Origin: Crocodylus rhombifer
Lineage: Eukaryota > Chordata > Crocodylia > Crocodylidae
DNA length: 64,000 bases
Direction: 5' to 3'
Assembly (NCBI GenBank): GCA_038503035.1
Contig: JAVSML010025531.1
Coordinates: 248,001 to 312,000, forward strand
Positions 1 to 12,771 of the stretch are shown here, piece by piece (position 1 is the stretch's first letter; every line of letters begins with the position of its first letter). The notes beneath the pieces are model-generated. The model had not been told where the DNA came from, ran no database searches, and saw nothing but the letters and a program-made list of their open reading frames with translations. The position numbers were made by a program, and so were the translations under genes.

Positions 1-1374
1 CTCTTTTTTTAATATCTAAACATTTTATTTTTCACAAACTAAACAATATTTGAAGTCTCATGTTAGTTTTAGCGTGTTTTATAGATTGCCAGTAATTTTG
101 AGTAGGTAAGATGCAGGCCTGCATGGTTTGGTAGGTTATACATCTGATGGAGACTGTACTAGTCTTTCCTCAGCAGCAATTTTTTTCCTCTGAAGTGTTT
201 TCAAAACTTTTAAAAGGGTTATTGCTGGTCCTTTTTGCTATGGCTCAAATTCTGTGGCAACTACAATAGATATTCAAAGACTGTACAAACTAGGGTATCT
301 TAAACATACATATTTCATATGTATTCATATGTCAAGAACTTTAACTCTCTGCTCTTTCCCTATAGATAACAAATGTAATGCATATAGTGTAAGAAAAGTC
401 CTCTAACAAGAAAAAGCCAGAGGATCAACAGGGATCTTTGTTTAATATAATGCTGATCCTATGCTCCACAAAACTTGTTAACATGAGGCTACTCCTACAA
501 TATATAAAGGTTAGCATTTACAGTTCTACAACTCCAGCAATTTTCATTTACATTTCAAAGAAACAGAGAGCTCACATCTCTGATTCCAGTATTCAGTAAA
601 GCTGGATAAGCAGTCCTATATCCATCCAGTATGACTAGTTTTCATCAATTTCATTTGTTCCATTTTCTCAGTTGCCTCTTTAATTTTTCTGATCATTGGC
701 TTATAATCTGATTTGACGGCAAAAGAGTGACCAAAAATATATTGATGTAAATGCTTGTAAACCAGATAGAACTGCATTTTTCATTTGGGCTCATTTTCTT
801 TAGTCTGTGTGAACAACTTTGAAGCTCATGACTCTACTTCAACAGGCCATTTTTAAGTGTACCTGCTTACATAGCTAGTTGTTTACTTTGATTAGAAAAA
901 GCAAGCATAGTAGCTGTTTGCTCTGTAACATCGCTTGTCATTCTGGAAAGTAACACTGTACTGCCTATATTACATAGATTAATTATTTTGCTATAGGAAC
1001 TGTTACTGCTGTATGCATTTCAGATGGCTTCTGACTTTAACTACATCAAGAAAATCTCTTAGCTAAAACAATGGCCCTTGCTGATACTCAACTCCATGTG
1101 ATTCTTGTCTACAGCTATACATCTTTGTGAAGTGATTCCATCTTCATTTGGAATATTTTACAATCCTTTTCAGCAAAGGCTTGTCTTTGTTGTTGCTACC
1201 TGCCAACTTTGAGGCTCTATGCCTACTTAAAACCCAACTAAAGTCAAAGACCAGCTAAATGCATACTATTGCTAAATATCCTTGTGCCAATCATCCCACT
1301 TTTGAATATAAAAGTAAACATTTGGGAATATATAATATATCTTTCCAATATCTAGGACTACCATAATTACTTGG
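1..1374. other. Anonymous AT-rich DNA, no gene seen
   Basis: I see no open frame of coding character, no splice-flanked exon and no recognisable repeat end in this stretch. It is AT-rich and CpG-poor, like the background of the whole window. Confidence 0.6.
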
Positions 1375-1808
1375 GCTGCTCCCTAGCTCTGCAGGGAACC
1401 AGAATATAGCTAGGGAATCAGCTTGGAGTGAGAGAACAGTGAGGGAATTGGTGCTGGATCTCGCTGCTCTCTGCCTCTGGACTGATTCCCATGCTGATCC
1501 TGGCTCTTTACTGGATCTTGCACTATTCTGAATCTTGCACTGCTCCTTGGGTCTCTGCCAAGCCAGGGAGCAATGACAGATCCAGTACAGAGCCACACGG
1601 ATGCACAGCATGTGGCAGTGGAGGGGGCAGACAGCAGGGAAGCAAGTGGCAGGGACAGACGATGTGTATGTGAGTGGTGGGAGGGGGGGATGGGTGACAT
1701 CAGGGGGAAAGGCAGAGGGGCAGACTGTCTGGCCCTCCTGCTAGCTGCTGCTGTTTCCCTACCACCAGTATCCTTGTAATGGTGGGGGGCTGAATTGAAG
1801 ATGACCTT
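1375..1808. other. GC-richer block preceding a hairpin repeat
   Basis: The block is richer in G on the plus strand, with G runs near 1681-1690 and 1785-1790. It ends directly in the hairpin repeat at 1809-1867. A similar arrangement, G-rich block followed by the same hairpin, occurs at 21340-21912, so both may be parts of one dispersed element. Open frames of 60-106 codons on both strands here show no recognisable protein. Confidence 0.35.
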
Positions 1809-1867
1809 CTAATATTAGATTATTTACATAGAAAATTATAAAAAAATATACAGAATCTAATTTTGGA
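1809..1867. repeat. Hairpin repeat, diverged copy 1
   Basis: An imperfect inverted repeat. The left arm contains TTAGATTATTTACATAGAAAA, the right arm, read in reverse, contains TTAGATTCTGTATATTTTTT. It matches a cleaner copy at 21840-21912, including flanking text on the 3' side (GGTCTTAAATACGAAGT here, AGTCTTAGATTTGGGTAAAT there). The pattern suggests a palindromic MITE; family not identified. Confidence 0.5.
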
Positions 1868-1915
1868 GGGTTGGTCTTAAATACGAAGTTGTTTTGGATT
1901 CCGGTATATGCAGTA

Positions 1916-3389
1916 AATCAGTTGTGCTATATTTGATTCTAAGATTTTTCACTTATACCACACAAAGATATAGCAAGAAAAAAGTTATGTATGTGTATAT
2001 CTGGGGATCTGGAGGGGTAGGGGGTTGCAGTCAACCCCTCTTCCCCCTTCCCCCCCGGTCCACTCAAAGTTTTAAAATGAACTGTCTGGTAGTACTAGCA
2101 GCATTTTTTATTCAAGCAGTAGTTAGGGAGTCACTTGACTTCATGACTCACTGTAATCTACCTGAATTCTTCCAAATGCTTCAGCCCACAGGCATTAACT
2201 ACCCTTCCCCCTTAAATGGTCTTGATGTTCCACTAATCAAGCTGTGCTTTCTTATACAATACCTATCATGCCAAAAAAGGCTCCAACCAGCTACAAAGTT
2301 AGACCTCAAAATGTGTACTAACTTTACTGCTGGTTGCTATCAAGCTTTAATTTGCATGTGTAGCAGGATCTCCTCTGCAGCTTGGAGCCCCATCAGCTGA
2401 CAGGACTCCCAGCCACAGGGGTGCACCATGCCCTGCTGGGGCTGGGAGTCTTACAACTGAAAGGACTTTCAGTCCCAGTAACTGCTGGTTCTGGTAGTGT
2501 CACATTTATCTTTAGTTGCACCTGCTTGAAGGGTGAATTATAGTATTGTTTGAACTTTTCTTTTATATTCACCCTTATTTAACCGTTGCTTAAGTTTTTG
2601 TATACCTTCATTATTGTTTGAACTTTTTCTTTTTCATTTTGCTTGTGTCTGCATTATCATTTAGCTTTGAGCTCCCTTTCACAGGCAGCTTGTTCCAGTG
2701 TTATCAACATATGCATATGAACTGTAGGTCTTGTTACAAGCTCAGGTTAACTGAATTGGATGGCTGAAATGATTGGATATGTTAATGAAAGGTGGTAAGA
2801 AGGGATTAATGGATAATGCCCAAATTAAGACACCAGTAAAAGACCAGATGAAGAGGTGTCCATGTGATGGGTCTGTTGGAACAAAGGAATATGCTGACAG
2901 GACAACATTTGAACAGCATGCTGACTATAGGGAAACCAATCAATGGTACCTGGAAACAGAGTCATCAGAGGAGTGAAGTTTAAAGAAAAGCATAAAAGGG
3001 GGCAACAAGAAAGTTAAGTGTGTGTCTTCATCTATCCAGCAAACAACATCTGTCTGGATTGTGCCAGCCATAAAGATTACCCACCGATGATCACCCTTTA
3101 CTTTCAGGATTGCTGACAGGCCCTCAGACCCTGTGGTAGAGTAAGATCTGGGATTGTGTGAGATCATGGAACCATTTCTCTCTCTATATATATACAGACG
3201 CTAAGAAGATAACATTTGATGTATTAATAACATTTACATTTTAAATTGTTGGATTATCCATTGTTATAATATGAGTGAAGTGTTTTCCTCCTTCCCTCAG
3301 TACTCCTATTTCTAATGGTTTGGAGCTATGATAACAGAAAGAAAAACTTTGCCTTGAAGTTGAACTATACTTGAAGTTGTACTATACAG
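1916..3389. other. Anonymous DNA
   Basis: No gene recognised. A 168-codon open frame across 1894-2400 has no domain, no coding-like composition and no counterpart elsewhere in the window, so I treat it as chance. Two short palindromes are visible: GACTCCCAGCC / GGCTGGGAGTC around 2407-2450 and ACTGAAAG-GA-CTTTCAGT near 2456-2473. Confidence 0.5.
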
Positions 3390-3616
3390 CTGTGGCTCTC
3401 AACCTTTTCTTTTTTTTTTTTCTTTTGTGGACTACTTGAAAATTACTGAGGGTCTCAGTGGACCACTTAAACTTTTTTTTGTGCTACAAATCAAAGCACG
3501 CAACTCAGTTTAATATCAGTAGTCTTACCTTATGAGTACAGATATTCTCAGTTGTTCTGCAACCTTTCTGTGGACCACCTGCATGGAGCTTGTGGACCAC
3601 AGTTTGAGAACCTCTG
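3390..3616. mobile_element. Old non-autonomous hAT element
   Basis: The left end reads CTGTGGCTCTCAACC and the right end, in reverse complement, CAGAGGTTCTCAAAC. These match the CAGTGGTTCTCAA-type terminal inverted repeats of vertebrate hAT elements. The 227-bp interior repeats phrases such as 'gtggacca(c)' but has no open frame. No clear 8-bp target duplication remains, consistent with age. Confidence 0.6.
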
Positions 3617-3817
3617 CATTTGAAAGAGGAAGTGCTTCTTAGTAGAAAACTTGACCTGTATGGTCTAAATGCAAATAATGAATATGCTCTTTTGAAGCTG
3701 TTATTGTCATTAACACTTTTAGGGGAAAATCTGCTTGGTAGTAGTGTCTGCAAATTCGTGATCACATCTGAAAATCACTTAAAAGGTAAGATTCTGACTT
3801 GCATGTTGAACCAATAA

Positions 3818-3994
3818 TGGAGTGAACTGATGTTAACTAAATCTTTTACATTTGATACTACATTCATCCAGGTCTGTCTTAAACTGGTTTTGGCTATTTT
3901 GAAACTGGTTTATGTGCACTGGACTTCTGTCCTGTTACAGGTTTAAACAGTTTACAATCACTTAAACCAGTTTATGTGTAATGACTGCCCCTAG
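3818..3994 (-). mobile_element. MITE family 'CTAGGGACAG', copy A
   Basis: Read on the minus strand, the right edge starts CTAGGGGCAGTCATTACAC and continues with ATAAACTGGTTTAAG. This is closely similar to the copy at 47731-47918, including the repeated phrase built on AAACCAGTTT and its complement. The other end is eroded and its boundary is approximate. It is non-coding and presumably mobilised in trans by a DNA transposase. Confidence 0.55.
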
Positions 3995-6900
3995 CCTTGA
4001 GCAGTATCGCTGGTACTTTTGAAGAGGATGCAAGTTGTCCTCTGACCTGGGTTTGGCCTGTTTCTTTTGTTTGTTTGTTCTCAGTATTGAGAAATTGTGG
4101 AGATGAGACCACCTACCCCCTCTCTCCCAGCTTTCATACTAACCCTTTGGATACCTCATCCTTATCAAGTCTTCGAGAAGGAAGAGAGTCCTTGTATCCC
4201 ACGGTAATATTGACCAGAATGTTCAGACATCAAGGCTGTGATGGGTAAGATTCTCGACTAAAGTTAAACAGATAATAAGCTGAAGCAACTTGTTTCCTCA
4301 GCTTCATTAGGAGCATTCTTGTGCATAAAGTGAAGCTTAAGTTGGGTTACTGTTACTAGCTGGGGTCCTATGCATGCTTTCTTGTATAAATTTGGTCAGT
4401 GCCTCTCTTTTAGCCTGATCTACTTGGTTCTGAATGTTTCTGCTGAATTAAGTAGGAGCAGGTTCAAGGATATTTTTACTACAGAACTTTGGAAGGTTGT
4501 TTAAAAGTACTAAGTAGTAAATAAGCATTGCAATTTTCTTATTGATGTTACTTTTTCCTTTTGGCAAGCTTTATAAATCCAAACAGAACATTTCATTCTT
4601 TGCTTGCTTTTAGAATTAATTTTATATTCATTGGCAGTTAAGATAGATGAGGCAGGAGTAAAAGAACACAGATGGCACTCACCATAGGTGAATACTTAGA
4701 TTTTGAAGAATCCCACTAGTATATAACAGTGCCTGACTGACCATGAACTAGAACAGAATATTCTGGTAGATGAAAATGATGGCACCCTAACTGAGAAATG
4801 ACTGTGAAATGGATGTTATGAGAACAATACAGTTGCAAACCTCAGAGTTGGAAATTAAAGCAAATATATAAAGCTCCATAGTCTTTGCTGTTATGTTGTT
4901 TGGTCCTGTAATTAGCCTACACATGTAGATGGCATAACATTATGTGAAAGACAGAAGATGAAATTTACTTGAAATGCACTGCATGAGCTCTCTTGGGGGC
5001 TTATTATTAAAACAATAACATTTCATATTGAGATTTAAAAAGTAATGATGTATTGGGATGTCCCAAATGAAACAGACTATAGCATGATGTGGAAAGGAAT
5101 ACCGGAAATTCCAGTACAAAATTGTACCTCACCATTTTACACAGAGTTCCCTCTGGCAGGGTACCTGGGGTAGGAGGTAGTTCTGGAGGGACACAAGAGA
5201 TGTTCATATGCAATACAGAGCCTTGTACTGGGGAGTGGCTGAATGGATCACCAGAGAGTATGCTATGTTGTGTTACAAACTATAATATTTGGAGAAAAAG
5301 ATTTGAACTGCAGAAGAGAAGGCAAGGCACCGGGAAACCCGTCTGCATTCATATAACTTAAATGTTACCTACAGTTACAGCCAGCGATATTATGACAAAC
5401 ATGGAATGCTGTCCTCATTATCCAGCATCTGAAACATGATGGTCCAGTGGTTGGTCCAGTAAGTCTAGAAGAGTAGCACTTAACCCATCTGGCCCTGTGG
5501 GCTGGATCTGGCGTGCTTTGGGTCCAGCAGCATCCTGACACATTCCCTTCAGCATACACAAATAGGGTACATACAAACATTCATGGAGGTTAGGGGGAGA
5601 TTAGATCATGTTAAAAATAGCCACCCAATTTAATTTAATTTGCACAGGTGAAGACCTTGTACTTGTATCCCTAATTAAGTTGATCTGAGTGCAAACTGTA
5701 CCAAAGTTCAGGACAGTTAGATTGGTCAAAAAAGCTGCTCCTGGTGCTGGTTTTACTGGTGTTCACCTGTGCAGGGAGCCAAGGAAGTAAGTTGCAGAGG
5801 GGAGGAGAGCCCCCCTATGCCCCCAAGCTGCCCTACAGACCCTGCTAGCCCCCTGATTCCACCAAACACTTCTGGACCCCACCTGCCCCCCCAGTCTTCT
5901 GAAGCCCTCCCTGTCCCCCCCCCCACTAGCCCTCCCCATCCTGACACCTTTTGACTGGGTGGTCATTTCTGTCAAACTAAGTACATATATATTTGGGAAG
6001 GTTGCCCATAATTTTGCTAGTGTAACTTTGGAGGCATGAGACTTATGAATTAGCAGTGGGATCATTTTGTGGGACATGATGCCAGCTTACAGGAGAGACT
6101 GAAAGAAACGGATATAACTCTAAAGAAACCCCTCCAAAAACTAGAGCAATTAAACTATTCTGGGAAGGAAAACATCAGGACAATGATTGCAACTAATGTA
6201 GAACAGGTATGTTGACTCATATTAAAGGAACTTGGATGGCAGGGGAGAGAGAAACCAAATTGAGAATGTAGTTATTGTCCAGCATATATAGCATGGAAGA
6301 CGGAAGAAGATGCCCAACCTATGGGCAATGGTGGAATGCATGTAGGAAAGGGACCACTTCTGATTCAATACCTCATGTAACGCAGGAAGTAAAAAGCACA
6401 TGTATACATAGTGATCTAGGATGTAGAGATTTTTGAATGAAGAGGAAGATGATGTCTGAAGAAAATCTGATGACCATAGAAAATCTGAAGATTCAGGATA
6501 CATGCACAATGTACATGTAGAGAAGGTAGCCAGCTAATCAGTGTCATACTTGCAGTTATGCAATTGATTCAGTAAGTAGGTGGATTGCAGAGTCAGCTAC
6601 AAGCTAATCCGAGGAAGAGTGATGGAGAGATTTAGACTGGAGACAGATGACCAAGTGCTCATGATGTACAAATAAACCCATTCTGAGACCAGTGAGAAAA
6701 TGTAATAGGTGTATGAAAAATAAACTTACAAACAACTTCTCACTTGGAGTTGACACACAGGAATGCTAACCAGTGCTGGGCAGGAAGGCACTGCATGCAA
6801 ATATTTTTTTCTTTCTGTACAACCTCCCTCCTAAACATGGGACTGGAAGGAAAGGATTTGCCTTGAGCTGTGTTCAATTTTTTAGTAGAATATAAAGAAA

Positions 6901-7961
6901 TATTTTAAGATAATGGACACCTTGAGGGCAAGCTAAAGTTAGAAACAAATCCCATGTGCAGCTGGTGACACTATTGAAATACAGCATTCCACTTGGACTG
7001 GCAAAGCTGCTAAAAGATTTGGCAAACTTGCAACTGTGAGGAACATTATTTCCACTGTTAACACAGAGCATTTCAGCAATCTGGTAGTGGTGAGAGAACA
7101 GTCATGTAAACTGGGTCTCTGACTTTATTCAGAACTTCTCAGAAGTGCTCAGAAGAGGATGAGGAGCTTCACCAAAAGAGTGGAAGTAGTATTTCCTGTT
7201 CACAATGGCGCACTACTGAGAGAGATGGGTCCAAGAATCAAAAGTTTACTTCTGAGGCTTAGTCTTCCTCAGTTGACTTGATGGAGCTGAAGGTTATTAG
7301 TAAATAAGAATATGAGGGGTAGAGGAGATATAGGGACATGGGTACATACAACTAATACACCAAAACAGTTAAAAGACAGCTAAGCAGGTAGTTAGCTAAA
7401 ATAAAAACCCCCTAGGATTTAAAGCCATTGCACATGGGTATGTGTTTTCTGGGTGCACTATGAAACAACTTAACAAAGCAATAGAATAGCAAAATGTTAA
7501 TAATAAACAACCTAGGTTTCCCTAGCACATGAGTTATGAAGTAGCTGCAAACTTAGGACAAAGATGGCAGTGAAACTGTGGATAGGTGCAGATGACTAGC
7601 ATGCTCAGATTGCTGGAGTAATGGCAATCAGGAAGACTTGGAAAGAAGCCTCAGCTATCGGTCATTACAAAAGATGTATATAAATAAACTGGAGGACTAA
7701 CAGAATACAAACCTGTGCCCAGCAAGTTACCAAATACTTGGATGAATGAAAACAGTAGCAAGGCATCCCAAACTGTGTGAAACACTGGAGGAGGAACACA
7801 GTGCATAGGAGGGGAGATGGGTTTGTGACCCCTCTCCCCCAGTCGAGATTACAAAATTAGCTGATGTGTGTACTTCAAGTGAAGTTTTTATACACTTGGA
7901 ATCCTCTTGTGTTGCTGCTCAGCATGTGGTACAGAGATCATCCTGGTTTTTATAGTCCTCT
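3995..7961. other. Anonymous DNA, no gene seen
   Basis: About 4 kb without a supported gene. A C-rich stretch at about 5800-5945 produces overlapping proline/glycine-rich open frames on both strands, typical of low complexity rather than coding. No repeat boundary could be fixed. Confidence 0.5.
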
Positions 7962-8679
7962 TGTAGCAAAACGTCCAGTTGTTTTTTTTTTATTATTATT
8001 GCAATCGCTCCCCTTCCCCAACCGTTTCTGACTTTTTCTCTTCCTCTCTATTCCCTATAGATAAGTGAGCTCAAACTTAGGATAAGCTTTAAATTTTTTA
8101 TTTTGGTAGCAAGATTTTGGTTTTGGATATCCACTGTTTTATATTGTATTAGTATTAGGTTTGTATTGATTTTTACTGTTATATATTGTATTATTATCAT
8201 TTTTGTATTGATTTTTATTGTTTCTTATGGATATTGTATGGTTTAGGCCTGTGTTTGTAACTGAACCAGTCATGTCAAGTTTCCATTTTATATGTCAAGC
8301 CCCTATCTTCTGTCCTCTCCCTGGGCATCCCATGTTGCAACAATATGATTCATTGTACCCCTCCCATGTAAGTTGGTTCCCCGATGAATGAGAATAATTG
8401 GGCATGACTGAAATACAATCATAGCAAGCCTCTACTGAATGGCCTGTAATGACTGGGCCATCACCTTGCATTGATTCATCCAGGAACGAGGGACCTCACC
8501 CAGGAACAGAGAGAAGACCAGCATTTGCAAAACAAAAGACCTTGCAGAACCAGCAACTGTCACCATTACAGATACTCGAAAGTGCATATCCCTGCATGGA
8601 GAACACATGCTTAGTACGCCAGGGGCTGACCTTTGCCTGGGCATGCCTCCTGTCACTAGGATCACACACAGTCTGCCCC

Positions 8680-8687
8680 TATAAAGA
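8680..8687 (+). promoter_or_regulatory. LTR TATA box
   Basis: CTATAAAG sits in a GC-richer context (GCCCCTATAAAGAGGGG). The inverted LTR copy keeps TATAAAAAG at the matching place. Conservation of this box, with transcription expected to start about 25-30 bp downstream, supports a U3/R boundary near 8710. Confidence 0.6.
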
Positions 8688-9018
8688 GGGGCAGTGAAGA
8701 CAGACCCAGTGGGAATCCCATTTCCATCCGGACCAAACCAGCTTCACATCACCTGTCCACCCCAGAAGCCCCGCTGGCAACCCCCTCTGGACAATATCTA
8801 CTGGACAAGGACCCCTTCGAGCCTAGATAGGTAGATATTACCTGTATACCTCCTTCTACAATTTGGACTCTCTCTCTCCTCCTGGACTTCAGTGGACTTC
8901 AGCCCCTGCACCAAGCCTCTCTAACCCCTGCTGTTGTTGTGTGTGTAGTGTGTGTGTGTGTAGATGTGTGTGGGTGCAAGGGAACCAATTTGGCATTGTG
9001 TCACCATCTCCCCTGTTC

Positions 9019-9024
9019 AGTAAA
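9019..9024 (+). other. LTR polyadenylation signal (AGTAAA)
   Basis: AGTAAA is followed by AGCACTGTC. The other LTR copy has the canonical AATAAA in the same context (CAATAAAACCACTG), so this one appears to be a point-mutated signal. Confidence 0.55.
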
Positions 9025-10135
9025 AGCACTGTCGCTTGCAACCCTGCACTGGGTCATGTTTTACTGAATCCCAGTCCCTTCCCTATCTTAAATTCCAGCC
9101 TCATTCTCTCTCTCTCTCACATCCAGTTCCCACCCTCTCTGCTAGTTTCCCCATTTCCTCCCAATTCCATCTCCCTTTGTCTGCCACCCCTCAGCCTCTC
9201 CTTGCTTTCCTGCTGTCCCTGCTGCTCTTCCTGTGATTTTCTGCTGCCCATCTCTCTGTTTTCGGGTCCCTCCCCCGCACATTCTGTAATCTTCCCCCTC
9301 CCCCCCACAGCTTCCCAGCTCCTATTAGCTGTCCTGCAGTTCTCTCCAGCTTCCAGCACCTACTGCTGCTCTCTGCAACTTCTCTAGCTGCCCTGGAGCC
9401 ATCCTCTGGCTCCCCACACCCAGAGCCCCTCTTTAACACCCACACTTTCCCGTAGTCGCATTTTTCCCTCCTCTCCCTATCTACCTTTTCAGCTCCCCCG
9501 TAGCTCTGGCTCAGAGGCACGCTTCCCTGTTTTGCAGGCTTTGGGCGTTGTCTTTTAATCAATTAAGATCAATTAACCTAAAGTTACGCCCCCCCAGTTC
9601 TTCAGCCCAGGCCCCTGTAGTCTACCAGTTCTAATCTCAGTCCTGGTTACTCCAACCCCCTACGCTTCTACTTTCTTATCTTAACCTTTCTCTAGGTATT
9701 CCGAGTGCACAAGCACATATACACGTTCATATCACAATACCCAATTTAGGAACTCACTTGTGTGTGTATGTGTAGGTGGTGGTATATGTGTAAATTTAGT
9801 GAATACATATATATATTTATAGATATAGATACTCTGTGTGTGTGGTATATGAATTAGTAATCCTCACAGGTGTATTGAACGTGCAGGTGTTGATAACTGG
9901 TAATGGATTCTGTCTAAATTTGGTGTGTGTAGTGTGTGTGAACTTAGACTAATTATTTTGAACGTATGTGCCTGAGCTGGTAGTGTGAGCATGTATGCCT
10001 AATAGGGGTGTACACACCTAGTGAGTGTGTGCTTAATTGATTTTTATGTGTCCATGTGCAGTTGTACACCACGCCCTCCTGTCTAACAGCACAATATTGA
10101 GATCCTGAACGTTGGCCTGACCCCTCAGGGCAACA

Positions 10136-10725
10136 CTCTAACCTTGGCCCTTTAGCCTCCAGGAAGAGATTTCCATACACTTTCCACAGGCCATCTTATT
10201 GTGTTGATTGCAAAGACCGGATACAAAATGTTTCACTGTTGTTCCAACAACTTTGTAGAATAGTCAGTTATGTAGAGATTAGTTACTTAATATGGTGTGT
10301 AGCACAAGTGAGAGCAATGATAACTAAAAGAATACTGTTATGATTATTTTAATATTTTTCCTCTGCAATCAACAAAAAGTGTAATTTATATAGACATTTT
10401 ATGTAATGCATGTTTCTTTAACTAAACTACTTAATTCATAATATATTTGTTCCAATTGGTTCAGATAATTGGCTCTCTGTTTTGATAGTGAATGTGCATG
10501 CATGAATTATTATATAATGTTTTTAGGGTCACAATGTCAAGCAGTTAAAAACAGAGATACTAGAATTAAAGTTCTTTGGAACCTTAATTCAGCCTCCTTA
10601 GTGCATATGCATGATCTTGTAAGTATGGCATTGCATATAGCTTTCCTGGAGGACCCATGAAGCATTCAATACACAGAACTGATACTTCTCATTTAATAAT
10701 TATCTGTCTAGCATATACCCTCCTT
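10136..10725. other. Anonymous AT-rich DNA
   Basis: Nothing recognisable between the LTR and the candidate DNA transposon that follows. Confidence 0.5.
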
Positions 10726-11423
10726 GGCTGTGTCCACATTAGCAGGGGTGTGCCTTTTCAGCAGCACGAATAGTAGCGGCACAAATTTGTGTCTCTACTT
10801 TCTGCTTCAGTACATGCCCCACCTGCGTGCTTTGTAGTGTGACACATTGCCCTGCTGGTCCATGTGCGGGTGGGGAGAGAATCACTGGGGCATGGCGTAC
10901 CTCAGCAGGGGCTAGCCTGCACTGAGCTGACTGCTCCCCCTTCTCAAGGCATGCTGTGCCCCTGCCAGCTGTCTGTGGCTGGCTGGGGTGTGTGCCTCAG
11001 CATGGGGCTCCATGTGCCTTAGGGCAGGGGGTTTGTCAGTAGAGCCCCATGCTGAAGCACATGAAGACAGGGAAGCAGACATTCCAAGTCTGCTTGTTCG
11101 CCCATCTTTAGGCACCCTGCACCCCAGCCAGCAGGGAAATGGCTGGGTGGGGCGTAGTGTGCCTCAACATGGGGGTTCCAGAGCATGTGGAATTGCTCCC
11201 CCGTCTCTGCATTTTGTCCCAGTGCCCACCACTTTGGTATGGTTTGTACCACATTTATTTATTTATTTATTTTTGCTACTGGGAAATCCCGGTAGCAAAT
11301 TTTGTCCTGGTGCTACAAATTAGCAGCACTGTGCACTGATTAAAGTGCAATGCACACAGTTTGTGGCACTGCAGAGATTTGTAGTGTCACAAACCTGACA
11401 TGCCTGTGCATCTGGATTTAGCC
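10726..11423. mobile_element. Candidate non-autonomous DNA transposon
   Basis: The left edge GGCTGTGTCCACATTAGCAG and the reverse complement of the right edge, GGCTAAATCCAGATGCACAG, form an imperfect terminal inverted repeat of about 25 bp. The interior is GC-richer than both flanks and has overlapping meaningless open frames. It contains internal echoes of the phrase 'tgtgcctcarcatggggstcca'. I found no convincing target duplication, so superfamily and exact ends are uncertain. Confidence 0.4.
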
Positions 11424-12771
11424 TTTGTGTTCAACATGGGGCCCTACACATTATTTTGCTGCCTCTATTCAGCGTGTTCTGGAAATCAAAGTGGTCATTT
11501 TTTACCTGGGCTTCTCTAAGGCACTTATGATGAATGCATTGCAGATATTGGTCTTTACAACAGTATTGTAAAATAAGCATGTGATATCCCTTTTTACAAA
11601 TGGGGAACAAAAGCATAGAGAAAGCAAGGTGAAAAATAAGTTATGGAACAACTGCCCAAGCTTGGTTGTTTGCTACCTCATTTGTCAGAGTATTTAGTAT
11701 TGCATAAGTTTGTACGCTTAAGTACAGTACCCATTAATTACATACAATTATGTTTTAGTTGCAGTTGAGTGCTGAAAACTTCTCTAGATTAGGCCACAGC
11801 ATCTCAAATCAGGTATGCAGAAAATAAGGATGTACAGTTAATGCGTTACTGAAAAGCTTGATTTTTAAGTCACTTGCCTACTATTGCCCTGGAACTGTGT
11901 GGAAGAGGCAGGAATAGAAGTTAAAACCCCCCCAGATATTTCATGACAAAAAATATTTCTTTCAATCCATCAGTTGGCACCACCATTGTTTACAGAGCAT
12001 AGTATATGCCCCAATGAATTTCTTGGCTGCAGTCCAATGCAAGAGTGATAGTCCTACCCACAGGTAGGGCACACCCACACACTAGCAGTGCTTTGACTCT
12101 GACCAGCATAGTATGTGATCATATTATTTAAAGACCATATGTCTAAGTAGATGGGGTGAAGTTGAGTTTGGACAAGGACCTTAATATGGTATTGCTTTAC
12201 GTGGCATTTTAAGTTTGCAAATAATGTTCTTTTAACTGTTGGCTTTTTAGAAAAGTCAATTTAGGGAAACACTACTGTGGGTGCAGACAAAAGTGACAAT
12301 TTTCACTCGATCTGGCCACAGGAAGCAGTTCAAAGCCAAAAACAAAAACAAGTGGCCAATGAGGTATTGGACAAAGATGTTTAAAAATGTAGCGTCTTCT
12401 GTAACTTATGTCTGTGGAGCTCCTAGCTTATTTCTGTTTTCAGAATGGGAGGGGGAAAGGGAGCAGAGGGAGTTCAGTCTGGGGTTTTTCCGGCCCTCCT
12501 TGGAGGATGAGGCAGGTATATTATCACCCTCCCCAAGGTGAGGGGGGCTCCACCCACACTACCTCACCCCACCCTTTAGCACCAGCTGGGGTGCCCCAAG
12601 AACAAGCTCCCTTCACTGCCTTTTCCCTCCTCCCATTCTTAAAACAGTGAGTACTGGTAGAAAGCCACGACCATTGCTATAGGAACCTAGCTGCAGTGTC
12701 TCAGCCCACAGCTGGATTCCCCTCCCTGCTGGAATCAACAGTGAACCTCTGTTTGGTTTGGGGTAATGTAG
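11424..12771. other. Anonymous DNA
   Basis: No gene or clear repeat recognised. A GC-richer patch at about 12440-12620 gives overlapping open frames without a domain. Confidence 0.45.

Larger units (their letters stand above)
7962..10135 (+). mobile_element. Solo LTR of an endogenous retrovirus-like element, copy 1
   Basis: The block begins TGTAGCAAAA and ends GGGCAACA, the TG...CA form of an LTR. It is flanked by CTCT on both sides, a likely 4-bp target duplication. A second copy with the same two ends lies inverted at 54449-56782. Internal LTR landmarks are a TATA box near 8680 and a degenerate polyadenylation signal near 9019. No gag, pol or env reading frame adjoins it, so it is best explained as a solo LTR left by LTR-LTR recombination. 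The 2.17-kb length is large, mainly because about 1.1 kb follows the polyadenylation signal. CT-rich and GT-rich stretches give long but meaningless open frames (for example 8863-9387). A 4-bp duplication fits class I ERVs and several other LTR groups, so the class is not settled. Confidence 0.75.

Noticed and set aside
1894..2400. 168-codon open frame on the plus strand
   Set aside because: No recognisable domain and no codon bias; no neighbouring exon or promoter supports it.
5753..6077. Glycine-rich or proline-rich small proteins on both strands
   Set aside because: They come from a C-rich tract at about 5800-5945 that is open in several frames at once.
8863..9387. 174-codon open frame on the plus strand
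   Set aside because: It lies in the CT-rich part of the solo LTR, with a Ser/Leu/Pro-rich product; the other LTR copy does not keep the same frame over its length.
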